Assembly: GCA_016584305.1 (NCBI GenBank)
Contig: JACEEZ010018609.1
Location: forward strand, 262,482 to 326,481
DNA: 64,000 nt
Source of the DNA: Chionoecetes opilio
Taxonomy: Eukaryota; Arthropoda; Malacostraca; Decapoda; Majidae
Direction of reading: 5' to 3'
Both the position numbers and the translations under genes were made by a program. Every line of letters begins with the position of its first letter. The first letter of the stretch is position 1. The notes beneath the pieces were generated by a model that searched no databases, was not told the origin of the DNA, and saw nothing but the letters and a program-made list of their open reading frames with translations. Below, in pieces: positions 25,795 to 36,773 of this stretch.

Positions 25795-26049
25795 GAGTAT
25801 TCGTATGAGTTCCCCCGTGTGGGCATATGGGCGGCCGCGTCACCCTTCCCTCAGTACCAGGACCAGCAGTGGATCCATCAGCCTTGCCACGCCTGGCGGC
25901 CACCACAGCAGAGGATGTCTCGTCTATCACCACAAGGAATGGCTCATTCACCAACACCCACCCATGATTTGTCAGGTGATCCACAACCCACAACTCCCCT
26001 CCCATCCCTCCCTCCAGGCACTTCCTCGCCCCTGCATGCCAGGTGCAGC

Positions 26050-26153
26050 GCGTGCTTGTGCGCCGCGCCTCTCCCTCCTTGCAAGCATCCCTCCTTCCTG
26101 CGCCTCTCGGTTTCTATTTTGGGAACGAGGCCGACGCCGCGGTAGTATATAAG
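26050..26153 (+). promoter_or_regulatory. Promoter of gene 3 (type A block)
   Basis: TATATAAG at 26146-26153 with the conserved type A upstream block. Confidence 0.8.
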
Positions 26154-26212
26154 CGTGTGCGGCGCAGGGAAAGACACACTTCTGTGGATCCCACTCCTGC
26201 AGCACATGAGCG

Positions 26213-27568
26213 ATGGCAGCGAGGCTTGTGGTGAGCAGGGGGACCGAGGGACAGTAGACAGGGGGAATGGACAGATAGACAGCGCCCACGTGGCCAAGGG
26301 AACATTAGACAGGTGGTTGGACAGGCAATTAGACAGAACCTTCACATAGACAGGTGAACAGAAGTAACCGGGACAGTTTGTTAGGCTGACAGGTGAGCAA
26401 GGGACAGGTAGCTGGCCGGGAGGTATACGGTGAACAGAAGGGCACAAGTAAAATGTAAGGATTTAGGTGAAAAACAATACAGGAAACAGATAGAACCTGG
26501 TAGACGGAAAGACCCAATTATCTCATATTCAGGTGAAGACTCAGACAGGCAGACGGAGCCCTCACATCCTGCTGTCTCTCGCAGGCAGCGCTGGCGGCGG
26601 TGGCCGTCGTCCTGGGGGACCATTCTTCTCACGTGAGCAGCAGCCAAGGCGGGAGCCAAGCCGTGTTCCTGCAGCGGACACCCGTTGAATACTCGCAGGG
26701 CCCCGCCAAGCATCGCGCCGTTCCTGATCACTTCAGTAGGCAGGGGCCCACCAACGGGCAACAGTCCACCGGCCCCTCCTACAGGCAACAGTCCTCCGGC
26801 TCCTCCAGGCAACAGTCCTCTGGCCCCACCTACGGGCCACAGACCGGTCGCCCCTCCTACAGGCAACAGCCCACCGGCCCCTCCTACAGGCAACAGTCCA
26901 CCGGCTCCTCCGGGCAACAGTCTACCGGCCCCACCTACAGGCCACAGACCACTCGCCCCACCTACAGGCAACAGCCCACCTACAGTTCAAGGCCCACCTA
27001 CCAGCCCACCACCCCGGCCTACGGCGTCCAGCCCCATGCACAAAGCTCTTCCTACGGCTCTGACGAACCCGCCTGCGCCGCCACCAGCGGCAAGCCGTGG
27101 TGCCTCGAGGACAAGGATTACCCGACCTACGAGATCCAGGCCGCCGCCGAGCAGAACCAAGACAAGTTGCTGTCCCTGTACGCCGACGTGGCTGACCTCA
27201 ACACCGAGCTGTCCGTCGACCTGTCCAGCTACCAGAAGCACGAGACCTACCTCTGCCCCTCGGAGACCGCCTACATCAGGCCGCTGCGCGCCATCAACAC
27301 GGAGGGCAAATGGCGCGTCATCGTGAACGGCGTCAAGGTCCACTATGAGACCCTGACGCAGACGACCCGCATCGAGGAGTGCCTCAACGAAGGCTACGCC
27401 TGCCCGCTGGTGCCAGAGTGCTACGAGTCCAAGTGCCTGCAGAAGTCCATCTACCACCGCTTCCTCGTCTACGACCCCTACGACCAGTACTTCCCCTTCG
27501 CCGTGGAGACCTTCAAGCTGCCCGCCAGCTGCGCCTGCCTCCTCGGCGCTTCAACACTGGACCACTAA
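26213..27568 (+). CDS. Gene 3: Spatzle-like protein, type A
   Basis: Join 26213-26230 and 26585-27568, giving 333 residues. Exon 1 is MAARLV; the 354-bp phase-0 intron has GTGAGC and CAG ends. The signal peptide is residues 1-17. The Gln/Ser/Pro/Tyr repeat region (about 50-150) includes GPTYGPQTGRPSYRQQP, absent from gene 2. The linker has Cys170 and Cys179. The Spatzle-type knot has Cys230, 272, 279, 285, 290, 322 and 324. The 5' leader differs from gene 2 by a C-to-A change that creates an upstream out-of-frame ATG at 26206, seven bases before the start. I kept 26213 because its context is stronger (G at -3 and +4) and it keeps the signal peptide. Gene 3 is convergent with gene 4, about 4.9 kb apart. 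Confidence 0.9.
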
Positions 27569-27709
27569 GCCACTAACAACAAGACAACTCTCGCTGCCAT
27601 CATAACACAGCATTAGTCCTATGTCCTAAATCCTTTGCCCGAACTCCAAGTCCCAAGCTTTAAGCCCTAACTATTCAGTCTTAAGTCCAGTCCCGGCCAG
27701 TCTGGGAGA

Positions 27710-27836
27710 CACGTGAAGAAAGCAGTTCTCTAGTCATCTCGGTGCTAAACAAAACCTTGACTTGTTCACCGCAAACTTATATTATTTATACTCAGGCTGC
27801 CGTGCTGAGCTCAGCACCTCATCCTGACCCAATAAA
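27710..27836 (+). other. 3' UTR of gene 3: conserved motif and poly(A) signal
   Basis: The CACGTGAAGAAAGCAGTTCT element is at 27710-27729. AATAAA is at 27831-27836. Confidence 0.7.
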
Positions 27837-28285
27837 TAAATACCCTCGCATTACCCTCTGGTTTCCTTCCTTGGGACTCACGTTCCCCTTGCATGTTCAC
27901 CTCCATCACTTGTGTCATTGCCACGCCTCGCCACGTGGAAAAGGACATTGGGATGAAAGCCTTCCACCGTCCCTCACATGTTATATTATGGTACTGTGTA
28001 CAGGATCCAATGTACACACCCTATTATACACACCGAGAGGGATGTCAAGCCAACGTATCGGCGTCCTGCCCCAAACCTAATGACTAATACGGGACAAAGG
28101 GAGTCTCTTGCAGTTTAAAGAACAATGAAAAAGAGTCTACGTCAGAAACAGATCGACCATCGTGCTGCTTTGCTTATTGGAGATGACCTGCCACAGTGCC
28201 AGGCAATCGCCCATATCCTGGCAGCTTTTTTTTTCTTTTTTTTATTACTTTGGCGCCTATACGCCGTAGGCTTTTTTTTCTTTAA

Positions 28286-29133
28286 ATAATCTCCAGACCT
28301 TTTCTCATTCCGATTTAATGCAGTAAAAATATAGCCAGATCGAGTATATAAACAAAATATTTGTCATTTTTTGCACCCAGTCCCCCTTTTTTAAATGATC
28401 CGATTTCAAATCTGAAAATTCCCCGGGGCTTCAAAAAAAAACTGACGCCCACAGCGACGCACCACGGCTCGGCACGTCCATTCGGAAGTTTCCAGCCCTG
28501 CCTGATACAAATCACAGAGAATCAGAAATAAATATAGTATTTGAAAAAATTTTTGGGGGTTTTTTGATTTTTTTTTTTGCGATATGGCATTACTTGCACC
28601 TTCAGGGGACAGTAAGAAAAACTGTGCCTTTGCAGAGAGCTTAGCACCATTTTCCCACCTATTTGACCATGATAGGTGTGCAGCGCCTGGCGTGGGGGTG
28701 GAGGAGCGCGGTTGAAACACCGTCTTGTAGGCCCTCTCACCCGCCCCTCCAGGGGGCTGCACAACATACATGGCCAAAAGGTCAGAAATGGGGGCTAAAC
28801 TCTCTGCAAAGGGCCCGCTTTCTTACTTATCCATGAAGGATGCAAGTATATGCCAAACGCAAAAAAAAAATCAGAAAAAACCCCAAAATTTTTCCCAAAT
28901 AATATTTATTTCTGATTCTTTTGTATTTTATCAGGGGGGCTGGGAAAATTCCGAATGGACGTCCCCGAAGTTTTTTGCCACGGCGGGGAAAGAAAATGTT
29001 TTTTTTCCCCCCGCTTTTTTCAAAAGTATGTTTTTTGGGGAACAAAGGTGGAAATGAATTATATTTTGGGTTAGGATTTTGAATGGACATTCAACATAAT
29101 TATGCAAAGAAAAAATGGGTCTGGACGATTACT
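28286..29133. mobile_element. Foldback element, copy 2a, with many small deletions
   Basis: Same element as 19574-20457, flanked by TTAA, but 848 bp long. Dozens of one- to few-base deletions and homopolymer changes run through it, while the next copy is almost clean. Confidence 0.75.
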
Positions 29134-29137
29134 TTAA

Positions 29138-30016
29138 AGTAATCGTCCAGACCATTTCATCATTCCTGATTTAATGCAGTCAAAATATAGCCATGATCGA
29201 GTATATCAACAATATGTTGTCACTTTTTGCATCCAGTCACCCGTTTTTAAATGATCCGCATTCAAAATCTGAAAATTCCCCGAGCTCTCAAAACACAACT
29301 GATGACCAGCAGACGACGGACCACGGCTCGGTGACGTCACAGGAGTAAGCCTCCCAGCCCTGCCTGATACAAATACACGGAGACTCAGAAAAAAATATAG
29401 TACATGAATAATTTTGGGTGTTTCTGATAGATTTTTTTTGCGATATGGCATATACTTGCATCCTTCATGGGTACAGCAAGAAAGCTGTGCCTTTCCAGAG
29501 AGCTTAGCACCCATTTCCGACCTATTTGGCCAGGTTATGTGTGTGCAGCGCCGGTGAGAGGCGGGTGAGAGTCCCGCGGTGTGAAGCACATTGTCTAGCC
29601 GCGCGCCTCTCACCCACTCACGGGCACTGCACACACATAACCTGGCCAAATAGGTCGAAAATGGGTGCTAAGCTCTCTGGAAAGGCACAGCTTTCTTGCT
29701 GTATCCATGAAGGATGCAAGTATATGCCATATCGCAATAAAAAAAAAATCAGAAACACCCAAAATTCTTCAAATACTATATTTTTTCTGAGTCTCCGTGT
29801 ATTTGTATCAGGCAGGGCTGGGAGGCTTACTCCTGTGACGTCACCAGCGTGTTCCCGCCACGGCTGGAATGGGGCTGTTGTTTTTCCCGCGCTTTTTATA
29901 TAAGTTATGTTTTTAGGGAAATAAGGCGTGGAAATGAATAATTTTTTGTGGATTAGGTATTTTGAATGAACATTCAACATAATTATGCAAAGAAAAAATG
30001 GATCTCGATGATTACT
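29138..30016. mobile_element. Foldback element, copy 2b
   Basis: Paralogue of 20462-21345, 879 bp, flanked by TTAA and nearly identical. Confidence 0.8.
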
Positions 30017-30020
30017 TTAA

Positions 30021-30437
30021 GGGCTCAGGTGGTTGGCCCTGCACATTCTGGAGAGTCGTGGTGTCGGTCGCTCTCGCCCGTTCGTAGCGCAGGCTAGATT
30101 TTTATAGTGACACCTGTGGTCTTAGGTGAAGATCCCATTTTTTGTGATGTTCGGATCCTCAGTCAGGCTCATGCTGCCACCTGGTGTTTCCTCCGCATTC
30201 GCTTTCGAAAGAACGGGTATAGCTACATGTGGGTTTCTTCAGCCTCCATGCCTTCAACTCCATGATGGATTTGATTGTTGCTCCTTGGTGGGACTTGAAC
30301 TCGGGACCTTCTGCTCCCTTACCAGGCACATGTCGACCGCATTAAAGAAGGTCAAAAGAGTTGCCCCCGGCAGGATTCGAACACGGGACATTAAGCTCAC
30401 CACTCCAAGACGCTAACCACTCGGCTACCGCCTCCCC
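30021..30437 (-). mobile_element. tRNA-derived SINE, body
   Basis: Paralogue of 21350-21766 with a few substitutions. Confidence 0.75.
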
Positions 30438-30621
30438 ATAGCTTAAGATAGACCCATAGAAATGTCAAACTCGTAGCTTAAATTAGCATAGAAATGTCAA
30501 GTCAATACATGCTCCCTGATTCCTATGCGCTCAAATTCCTTTCCTTGACCAAGACCAAACTAAACACCTCGTCACCGCGGGGCTATGACAAGAGCATTAC
30601 CTAAATCACCTTCCCTAAAAA

Positions 30622-30641
30622 AGAGAGAGAGAGAGAGCGAG

Positions 30642-30730
<89 letters not shown>

Positions 30731-30736
30731 AGAGAT
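30622..30736. repeat. (GA)n microsatellite
   Basis: GA tract with some CGAG units at its start. Confidence 0.95.
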
Positions 30737-30785
30737 GACATTCAAGACATACAAAACTCTCCTTTTGACCTTCTAACAATTCAAA

Positions 30786-31286
30786 GTTTTTTTTTTTTTT
30801 TTTTTTTTTGACCTGTTAGGCGGTCTTTTTTTTATATTTTTTATAACGTTTGAGCCTATAGCGCCTGTGCACTATTTATCTTCCTTCCTTAAGTTTCTTA
30901 ATTTCTTTTTCCTTGAGGGGTGAGGTGGTTGGTCCTGCATATTCTGGAGGGCTGTGATGGTTTGCCCTCGTCCGTGGTGGCGCAGGCTGGATTTATTTAG
31001 TGTGTTGGTTTTCTATGATGGCTCATGCTGCCCCCTGGTGCCCTTCGCCGCACTTGCAGTCGAAGGTGAAGGTGATGGGCCGCATGTGGGTGTCTTCAGC
31101 CACTCGACGATGGCAGAAGAAGTTGCTCCTGACGGGACTTGAACTCGGGACCTTGTGCTCACAAGTCACAACTACCAGGCTCTAATCCACCGCGTTAAAG
31201 ATGGTCGAAAGAGTTGCCCCCGGCAGGATTCGAACTCGGGACATCGAGCTCACCACTCCAAGACGCTAACCACTCGGCCACCGCCT
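30786..31286 (-). mobile_element. tRNA-derived SINE, most complete copy, with probable hAT excision footprint
   Basis: About 500 bp read on the minus strand: tRNA-like head ending at 31286 (AGGCGGTGGCCGAGTGG), box B GTTCGAATCC, second box B-like GAGTTCAAGTCCC, body, CCTATAGCGCC-type 3' end and poly(A) (T-run 30786-30808). At 31158-31172 CTCACAA is followed by GTCACAAC, the two flanks of the hAT insertions seen at 37.1 and 44.5 kb, without the hAT. Confidence 0.8.
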
Positions 31287-31554
31287 CAAGGCCGTTTCTT
31301 ATTATATGCGAACTACGCGGTTGCATAGGGCCCACAAAGCCACCAAGGGGCCCCCGAGCTGCCAATATTTACTTTTCTTTTTAGAATATAGTCTCTTTTC
31401 CTCTTAAAGTGAACCAGATTGGTGCATTTAAATATTTAAGGCGTGCCCCCCGACCACCTTAAAGGGCTTGGAATTCCTCCCACCATAGTTTTACAAAATA
31501 GGGCCCCCAAACAGCATTTCGCATAGGGACCCCAAAAGACTAGAAACGGCACTG
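31287..31554. mobile_element. hAT-type MITE, unit 1
   Basis: A 268-bp element with ends CAAGGCCGTTTCTTATT and, from the right, CAGTGCCGTTTCTAGTC. It is flanked by 8-bp CACCGCCT (31279-31286) and CACCGTCT (31555-31562). It inserted at the 5' end of the SINE head. No coding sequence. Confidence 0.8.
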
Positions 31555-31562
31555 CACCGTCT

Positions 31563-32244
31563 CTCCAAAGTCACGGGGGTCTTCCTTAGATCTTGGTCAC
31601 GTGTCTTCCTTCCAAAAAACAAGGACACGTCAGGTCCAAAGCACTATTGGAATCCTTGGAAGTACCCAGACAGGATTCACCCGAAACATCCTTCAGGCAT
31701 TCCTTGATTCATCCTTCTCTTATGCCTCATACTAGAGGCGCCGCAGCTACGTGTGTCATGTGGCGCCAAGTGAAAGCCACACATGATCAGTTTTGGTTTT
31801 GAAACATGTTTTTGTTTTATTATTGTCTCTGCTGAGTGGTCTTAAAGTATTCAATTTTTTCTATTGTACATAGTTGAATTTGCTTATCTTTTTATGTGCA
31901 TAAATAAGAGCAATTGATGTTTAGTATTGAAGGTGTTGGGCGAGGGGGAAGCTTTCACCTGCCGGCGTGTCGTGATGTCACATTGACAGAATGCATCTTA
32001 TTCTTATCCAAGTCGAGCCAAACAAGTGAGAGGGATCCCTCGCTTCGAGGGCACGTCAAGGATTATTCTAGCAGGATGGATAGTACGAGGAAGGATCACC
32101 ACCACCACAACCACCACCACCACCTCCATATATCGTCCATGCGACAGAGCGTGGCGAGGCGTGGCAATGACACAAGTGATGGAGGTGAGCATGCAAGGGG
32201 AACGTGAGTCCCAAGGAAGGAAACCAGAGGGTAATGCGAGGGCG
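31563..32244. other. 3' flank of gene 4
   Basis: Non-coding. From 32151 towards the gene it is the reverse complement of the 3' flank of genes 2 and 3; before that it is specific to the minus-strand units. It contains an imperfect (CAC)n tract near 32097-32125. Confidence 0.7.
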
Positions 32245-32375
32245 TTTATTTATTGGGTCAGGATGAGGTGCTGAGCTCAGCACGGCAGCCTGAGTATAAA
32301 TAGTATAAGTTTGCGGTGAACAAGTCAAGATTTTGTTTAGCACCGAGATGACTAGAGAACTGCTTTCTTCACGTG
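32245..32375 (-). other. 3' UTR of gene 4: poly(A) signal and conserved motif
   Basis: AATAAA (minus strand) at 32245-32250 and the AGAACTGCTTTCTTCACGTG block at about 32356-32375. Confidence 0.7.
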
Positions 32376-32516
32376 TCTCCCAGACTGGCCGGGACTGGAC
32401 TTAAGACTGAGTAGTTAGGGCTTAAAGCTTGGGACTTGGAGTTTGGGCAAAGGACTTAGGACATAGGACTAATGTTGTGTTATGATGGCAGCGAGAGTTG
32501 TCTTGTTGTTAGTGGC

Positions 32517-33867
32517 TTAGTGGTCCAGTGTTGAAGCGCCGAGGAGGCAGGCGCAGCTGGCGGGCAGCTTGAAGGTCTCCACAGCGAAGGGGAAGTACTG
32601 GTCGTAGGCGTCGTAGACGAGGAAGCGGTGGTAGATGGACTTCTGCAGGCACTTGGACTCGTAGCACTCTGGCACCAGCGGGCAGGCGTAGCCTTCGTTG
32701 AGGCACTCCTCGATGCGGGTCGTCTGCGTCAGGGTCTCGTAGTGGACCTTGACGCCGTTCACGATGACGCGCCACTTGCCCTCCGTGTTGATGGCGCGCA
32801 GCGGCCTGACGTAGGCGGTCTCCGAGGGGCAGAGGTAGGTCTCGTGCTTCTGGTAGCTGGAAAGGTCGACGGACAGCTCGGTGTTGAGGTCAGCCACGTC
32901 GGCGTACAGGGACAGCAACTTGTCTTGGTTCTGCTCGGCGGCGGCCTGGATCTCGTAGGTCGGGTAATCCTTGTCCTCGAGGCACCACGGCTTGCCGCTG
33001 GTGGCAGCGCAGGCGGGCTCGTCAGAGCCGTAGGAAGAGTCTGGTGCATGGGGCTGGACGCCGTAGGCCGGTGTGGTGGGCTGGTAGGTGGGCCTTGAAC
33101 TGTAGGTGGGCTGTTGCCTGTAGGTGGGGCGAGTGGTCTGTGGCCTGTAGGTGGGGCCGGTAGACTGTTGCCCAGATGAGCCGGAGGACTGTTGCCTGTA
33201 GGAGGGGCCGGTGGGCTGTTGCCTGTAGGAGGGGCGACCGGTCTGTGGCCCGTAGGTGGGGCCAGAGGACTGTTGCCTGGAGGAGCCGGAGGACTGTTGC
33301 CTGTAGGAGGGGCCGGTGGACTGTTGCCCGTTGGTGGGCCCCTGCCTACTGAAGTGATCAGGAACGGCGCGATGCTTGGCGGGGCTCCTGCTTGGCGGTG
33401 TCCGCTGCAGGAACACGGCTTGGCTCCCGCCTTGGCTGCTGCTCACGTGAGAAGAATGCTCCCCCAGGACGACGGCCACCGCCGCCAGCGCTGCCTGCGA
33501 GAGACAGCAGGATGTGAGGGCTCCGTCTGCCTGTCTGAGTCTTCACCTGAATATGAGATAATTGGGTCTTTCCGTCTACCAGGTTCTATCTGTTTCCTGT
33601 ATTGTTTTTCACCTAAATCCTTACATGTTACTTGTGCCCTTCTGTTCACCGTATACCTCCCGGCCAGCTACCTGTCCCTTGCTCACCTGTCAGCCTAGCA
33701 AACTGTCCCGGTTACTTCTGTTCACCTGTCTATGTGAAGGTTCTGTCTAGTTGCCTGCCCAACCACCTGTCTAATGTTCCCTTGGCCATGTGGGCGCTGT
33801 CTGCCTGTCCATTCCACCTGTCTACCTGTCCCTTTGTCCCCCTGCTCACCACAAGCCTCGCTGCCAT
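32517..33867 (-). CDS. Gene 4: Spatzle-like protein, type A
   Basis: Minus strand, join 33867-33850 and 33494-32517, giving 331 residues, with a 355-bp phase-0 intron. Exon 1 is MAARLV; the signal peptide is residues 1-17 with mature Glu18. It has the QQ-S/T-G-P-S-Y-R repeats, a linker with Cys168 and Cys177, and a knot with Cys228, 270, 277, 283, 288, 320 and 322. Near residue 35 it has PPSRSPAKHR where genes 2, 3 and 8 have PVEYSQGPA, a net two-residue loss. In the knot it has VYDAYDQYF, not VYDPYDQYF. Both changes are shared only with gene 6, so units 1 and 2 are the youngest duplicates. Role as for gene 2. Confidence 0.9.
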
Positions 33868-33926
33868 CGCTCAAGTGCTGCAGAAGTGGGATCCACAGAA
33901 GTGTGTCTTTCCCTGCGTCGCACACG

Positions 33927-34025
33927 CTTATATACTACCGCGGCGTCGGCCTCGTTCCCAAAATAGAAACTGAGCGGCGCAGGAAGGAGGGATGCTTGCA
34001 AGGAGGGAGAGGCGCGGCGCACAGG
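33927..34025 (-). promoter_or_regulatory. Promoter of gene 4
   Basis: TATATAAG on the minus strand at 33927-33934. The type A upstream block runs to about 34025, where similarity to genes 2 and 3 ends. 34026-34507 holds nothing gene-like. Confidence 0.8.
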
Positions 34026-34507
34026 CGCATGTCGCGCTGCATGTCTTATGACAGAAGGGAAAGATGGGTTTGGGCAAGGAAGGGGAATTAGAAAGGGACG
34101 TCTGATGGACAGAGAATTAAATGATTTAGGAATCTATATGCGATCAATAAGGTTTGGCAATACATCATCGGGTTGTCAATTTTCCTTCAGCAATAAAATC
34201 TTGCCAACAACACCCGGCTTGGCGACACATCGCCGCCACCTCCGCCACCCCGGGAAAGTAAAGCTCAAGACTTTTGGAAACAAGGCCGCTCAACGTTCCT
34301 ACAGAAAATTAAAATTAAATTTAAGTGTTCACTTAGTTATCATGTTCATTTACCTCCTGATATAGCTTGATATTCCATCCTTGAAAGAAGCGAAATTTGT
34401 TTTGATTAGAAATATAAGGAAAGTCAGATTGGTCTGGGCTCCGCAGCGAAGACAATGAAGGGCTGAAGGTGCGAGGGCTGTATGAAATGCTGTATTGTAT
34501 GCATATC

Positions 34508-34596
34508 TTTATTTCATGCTTGCAAGTAAATATATTAACATCTATAAGTTAAATACTATCACACAGAGGTGACTAGAGAACTGCTTTCTTCACGTG
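34508..34596 (-). other. 3' UTR of gene 5: poly(A) signal and conserved motif
   Basis: AATAAA (minus) at 34508-34513. The AGAACTGCTTTCTTCACGTG block is at 34577-34596, close to a GGGGC run at 34611-34628. Confidence 0.65.
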
Positions 34597-34841
34597 CCGC
34601 CGGCCAGGATGGGGCGGGGCGGGGCGGGTCACAAACACCCGCGGCTTTTTCGTAATGAGGACGTATTAGTGGCAAGAGTTGTGGGTGCGGGAATCCAAGG
34701 GTTGATATTCGAGACCGAGAGTGATAGAGACACCAGATGAGACTGTTGGTGAACTAGAAGAGACGAGCAGATGAGAGACAGATGATGAGTCTTGAGAGTC
34801 ATTTAGCCTGTAGAGGACTGGAAGTGGCTTGGAATGTGGTG

Positions 34842-36221
34842 TTAGTGGTCGAGTGTGGAGGCGCCGAGAAGGCAGGCGCAGCTGGCGGGCAGCTTGAAGC
34901 TCTCCACGGCGAAGGGGAAGTACTGGTCGTAGGGGTCGTAGACGAGGAAGCGGTGGTAGATGGACTTCTGCAAACATGAGGACTCGTAGCACTCTGGCAC
35001 CAGCGGGCAGGCGTAGCCTTCGTTGAGGCACTCCTCCACGCGGGTCGTCTGTGTCAGGGTCTCGTAGTGGACGTCCACGTTGTTCACGACGACGCGCCAC
35101 TTGCCCTCCGTGTTGATGGCGCGCAACGGCCTGACGTAGGCGGTGCCAGAGGGGCAGAGGTAGGTCTCCTCCTCAAGGGTCTTGGGCCGCTCCACAGACA
35201 GCTCGGTGTTGAGGTCAGCCACGTCGGCGTACAGAGACAACAGCTTCTCGTAGTGGTGCTCAGCGGCGTGTTTGATCTCGTAGAGTGGGTACTCGGCGTC
35301 CTCGAGGCACCACGGCTTGGTGGTGTTGGCGGCGCAGGCGGGCTCGGCGGGCTCGTGGTAGGGGGCGGGCTGCGGGTGGTGTGGAGGCTTGGGGTGGTGA
35401 GCGGGACGAGAGTGGTAGGTAGGGCGGGGATGGTAAGAAGGTCGATGGGGGTGGGCGGGAGCGTAATGGGCGGGAGCATGGTGGGCAGGGGCGTGGTGGG
35501 CGGGAGCATGGTGGGCGGGGGCGTGGTGGGCAGGGGCGTGGTGTTTGGTGCTGTGGTGAGTCACTGCATGGGCGCCGCCTAAGCTAAATGTGCTATGCGA
35601 GCTGTGGTCTGCCATGGCCACGCCCACCACTGCCAGCGTCACCTGGGGCGGAGAGCGGCCTCGTTAGGGTGTGTGGGTGGGAGGAGAAGGAGGGCGCCTC
35701 GTGATGGAAAGGTGCAATGACTTACATAATATTACAATGACTGAGTGAAGATGGGAATGATGGGCGATGAAAGGGAAGGCTGATGGACAGAACACGAGTT
35801 TGAGAGAGAAGGAAGGACGATGGAAGGAAAGAGACAGACGGATAAGTACTAAATAAGGGATTTAATAAGAATGGGGGATAAAAAGAATATGGGATAATAC
35901 GAATGGGGGATACAGGACATAAAACGAGAAAATGGGTGATGACAGGAAAAAAAACCGAAAGAGTGACCAAGGAAATGAATGGTGAAGAATGCACTGCGAA
36001 AAGAATGAAGATTAAAAACAGATGAATAAGAGAATCAATCAGCAACGCATCTATAATCACAATATTCCAGGTGATACTATTGATATTATTGATATTATTA
36101 CTATACTATTGAATAAGAGAACTAATCAGTAACGCATCTATAATCACAATATTATCAATAAATAACATCGATACAAGCGATAGAAGTAATTAGCGTCACA
36201 AACCAGGTATATTAAACCCAT
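34842..36221 (-). CDS. Gene 5: Spatzle-like protein, type B (His-rich)
   Basis: Minus strand, join 36221-36204 and 35642-34842, giving 272 residues, with a 561-bp intron (donor GTTTGT, acceptor CCCCAG). Exon 1 is MGLIYL, placed by its TATA box, the phase-0 junction and the resulting 17-residue signal peptide (cleavage after VAMA). The low-complexity region has HHAPA units followed by RPSYHPRPTYH. An N-T-T sequon lies in the linker beside Cys109 and Cys118. The seven-cysteine Spatzle-type knot uses Cys169, 211, 218, 224, 229, 261 and 263. The last 108 residues are close to type A except for RVEEC, SSC and ESFKL. The His repeats might bind metal or aid cross-linking (inference). It lies about 1.0 kb upstream of gene 4, same strand, with its own promoter. 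Confidence 0.88.
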
Positions 36222-36287
36222 GTTGATGCCGTGCACCTTCAAGTCTTGCCTCGGGAGGAGTGCGTATGGAGTAAGCTAACTACCAAG

Positions 36288-36295
36288 CTTATATA
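36288..36295 (-). promoter_or_regulatory. TATA box of gene 5
   Basis: TATATAAG on the minus strand, about 67 bp before the start codon. The type B promoter region (to about 36480) is unlike the type A block. Confidence 0.75.
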
Positions 36296-36481
36296 GGGGA
36301 AGGGGTGGCCATAGGTAGCCCAAAGTGTGGTCAGGACCCGCGAAACCAAAGACCGAAGCAGGAGTCGCAACGCATAGCCACGGTGACCTTGGGCGCGTGA
36401 AGTGAAAACAAAACCGATGGGGTGTTCCTCAGGGCCGATGTCTGGGCCTGTTTGGCTTTGATTCACTACGAAGCTGATGAT

Positions 36482-36496
36482 GTTATGATGATGATG

Positions 36497-36593
<97 letters not shown>

Positions 36594-36595
36594 AG

Positions 36596-36662
<67 letters not shown>
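36482..36662. repeat. (ATG)n-(GA)n microsatellite
   Basis: A short run of ATG triplets from about 36478 passes into GA. The same junction occurs at 43.9 and 51.3 kb. Confidence 0.95.
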
Positions 36663-36667
<5 letters not shown>

Positions 36668-36741
36668 GTTAAAGGCATACAAAACTCTCCTTTTGACCTT
36701 CTAACAATTCAGTGTCTTCCTCGATACCTGACGCGAAGATG

Positions 36742-36773
<32 letters not shown>

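Larger units (their letters stand above)
25795..31164. repeat. Segmental duplication, copy 2 (gene 3 unit)
   Basis: Second copy of the 17111-22764 unit. It differs by a shorter GA tract, extra repeats in the gene, and a run of small deletions at 28.2-29.1 kb. Confidence 0.85.

Noticed and set aside
30370..30437. Functional tRNA-Ser or tRNA-Leu gene on the minus strand
   Set aside because: Box A and B look good but the anticodon arm does not pair well, and the same sequence heads a repeated SINE.
32759..33049. Pro/Thr/Arg-rich frames overlapping the type A exon
   Set aside because: Alternate frame of the repeat-rich coding exon. The real frame is fixed by splice phase, cysteine pattern and conservation.
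32628..33098. 156-residue frames antisense to the type A genes
   Set aside because: They mirror the GC-rich Spatzle-like exon on the other strand and recur in every copy. They are shadows with no start signals or family resemblance.
34666..35100. 144-residue frame over the end and 3' UTR of type B genes
   Set aside because: An out-of-frame reading of the knot exon that continues into the 3' UTR. It has no start signals of its own.
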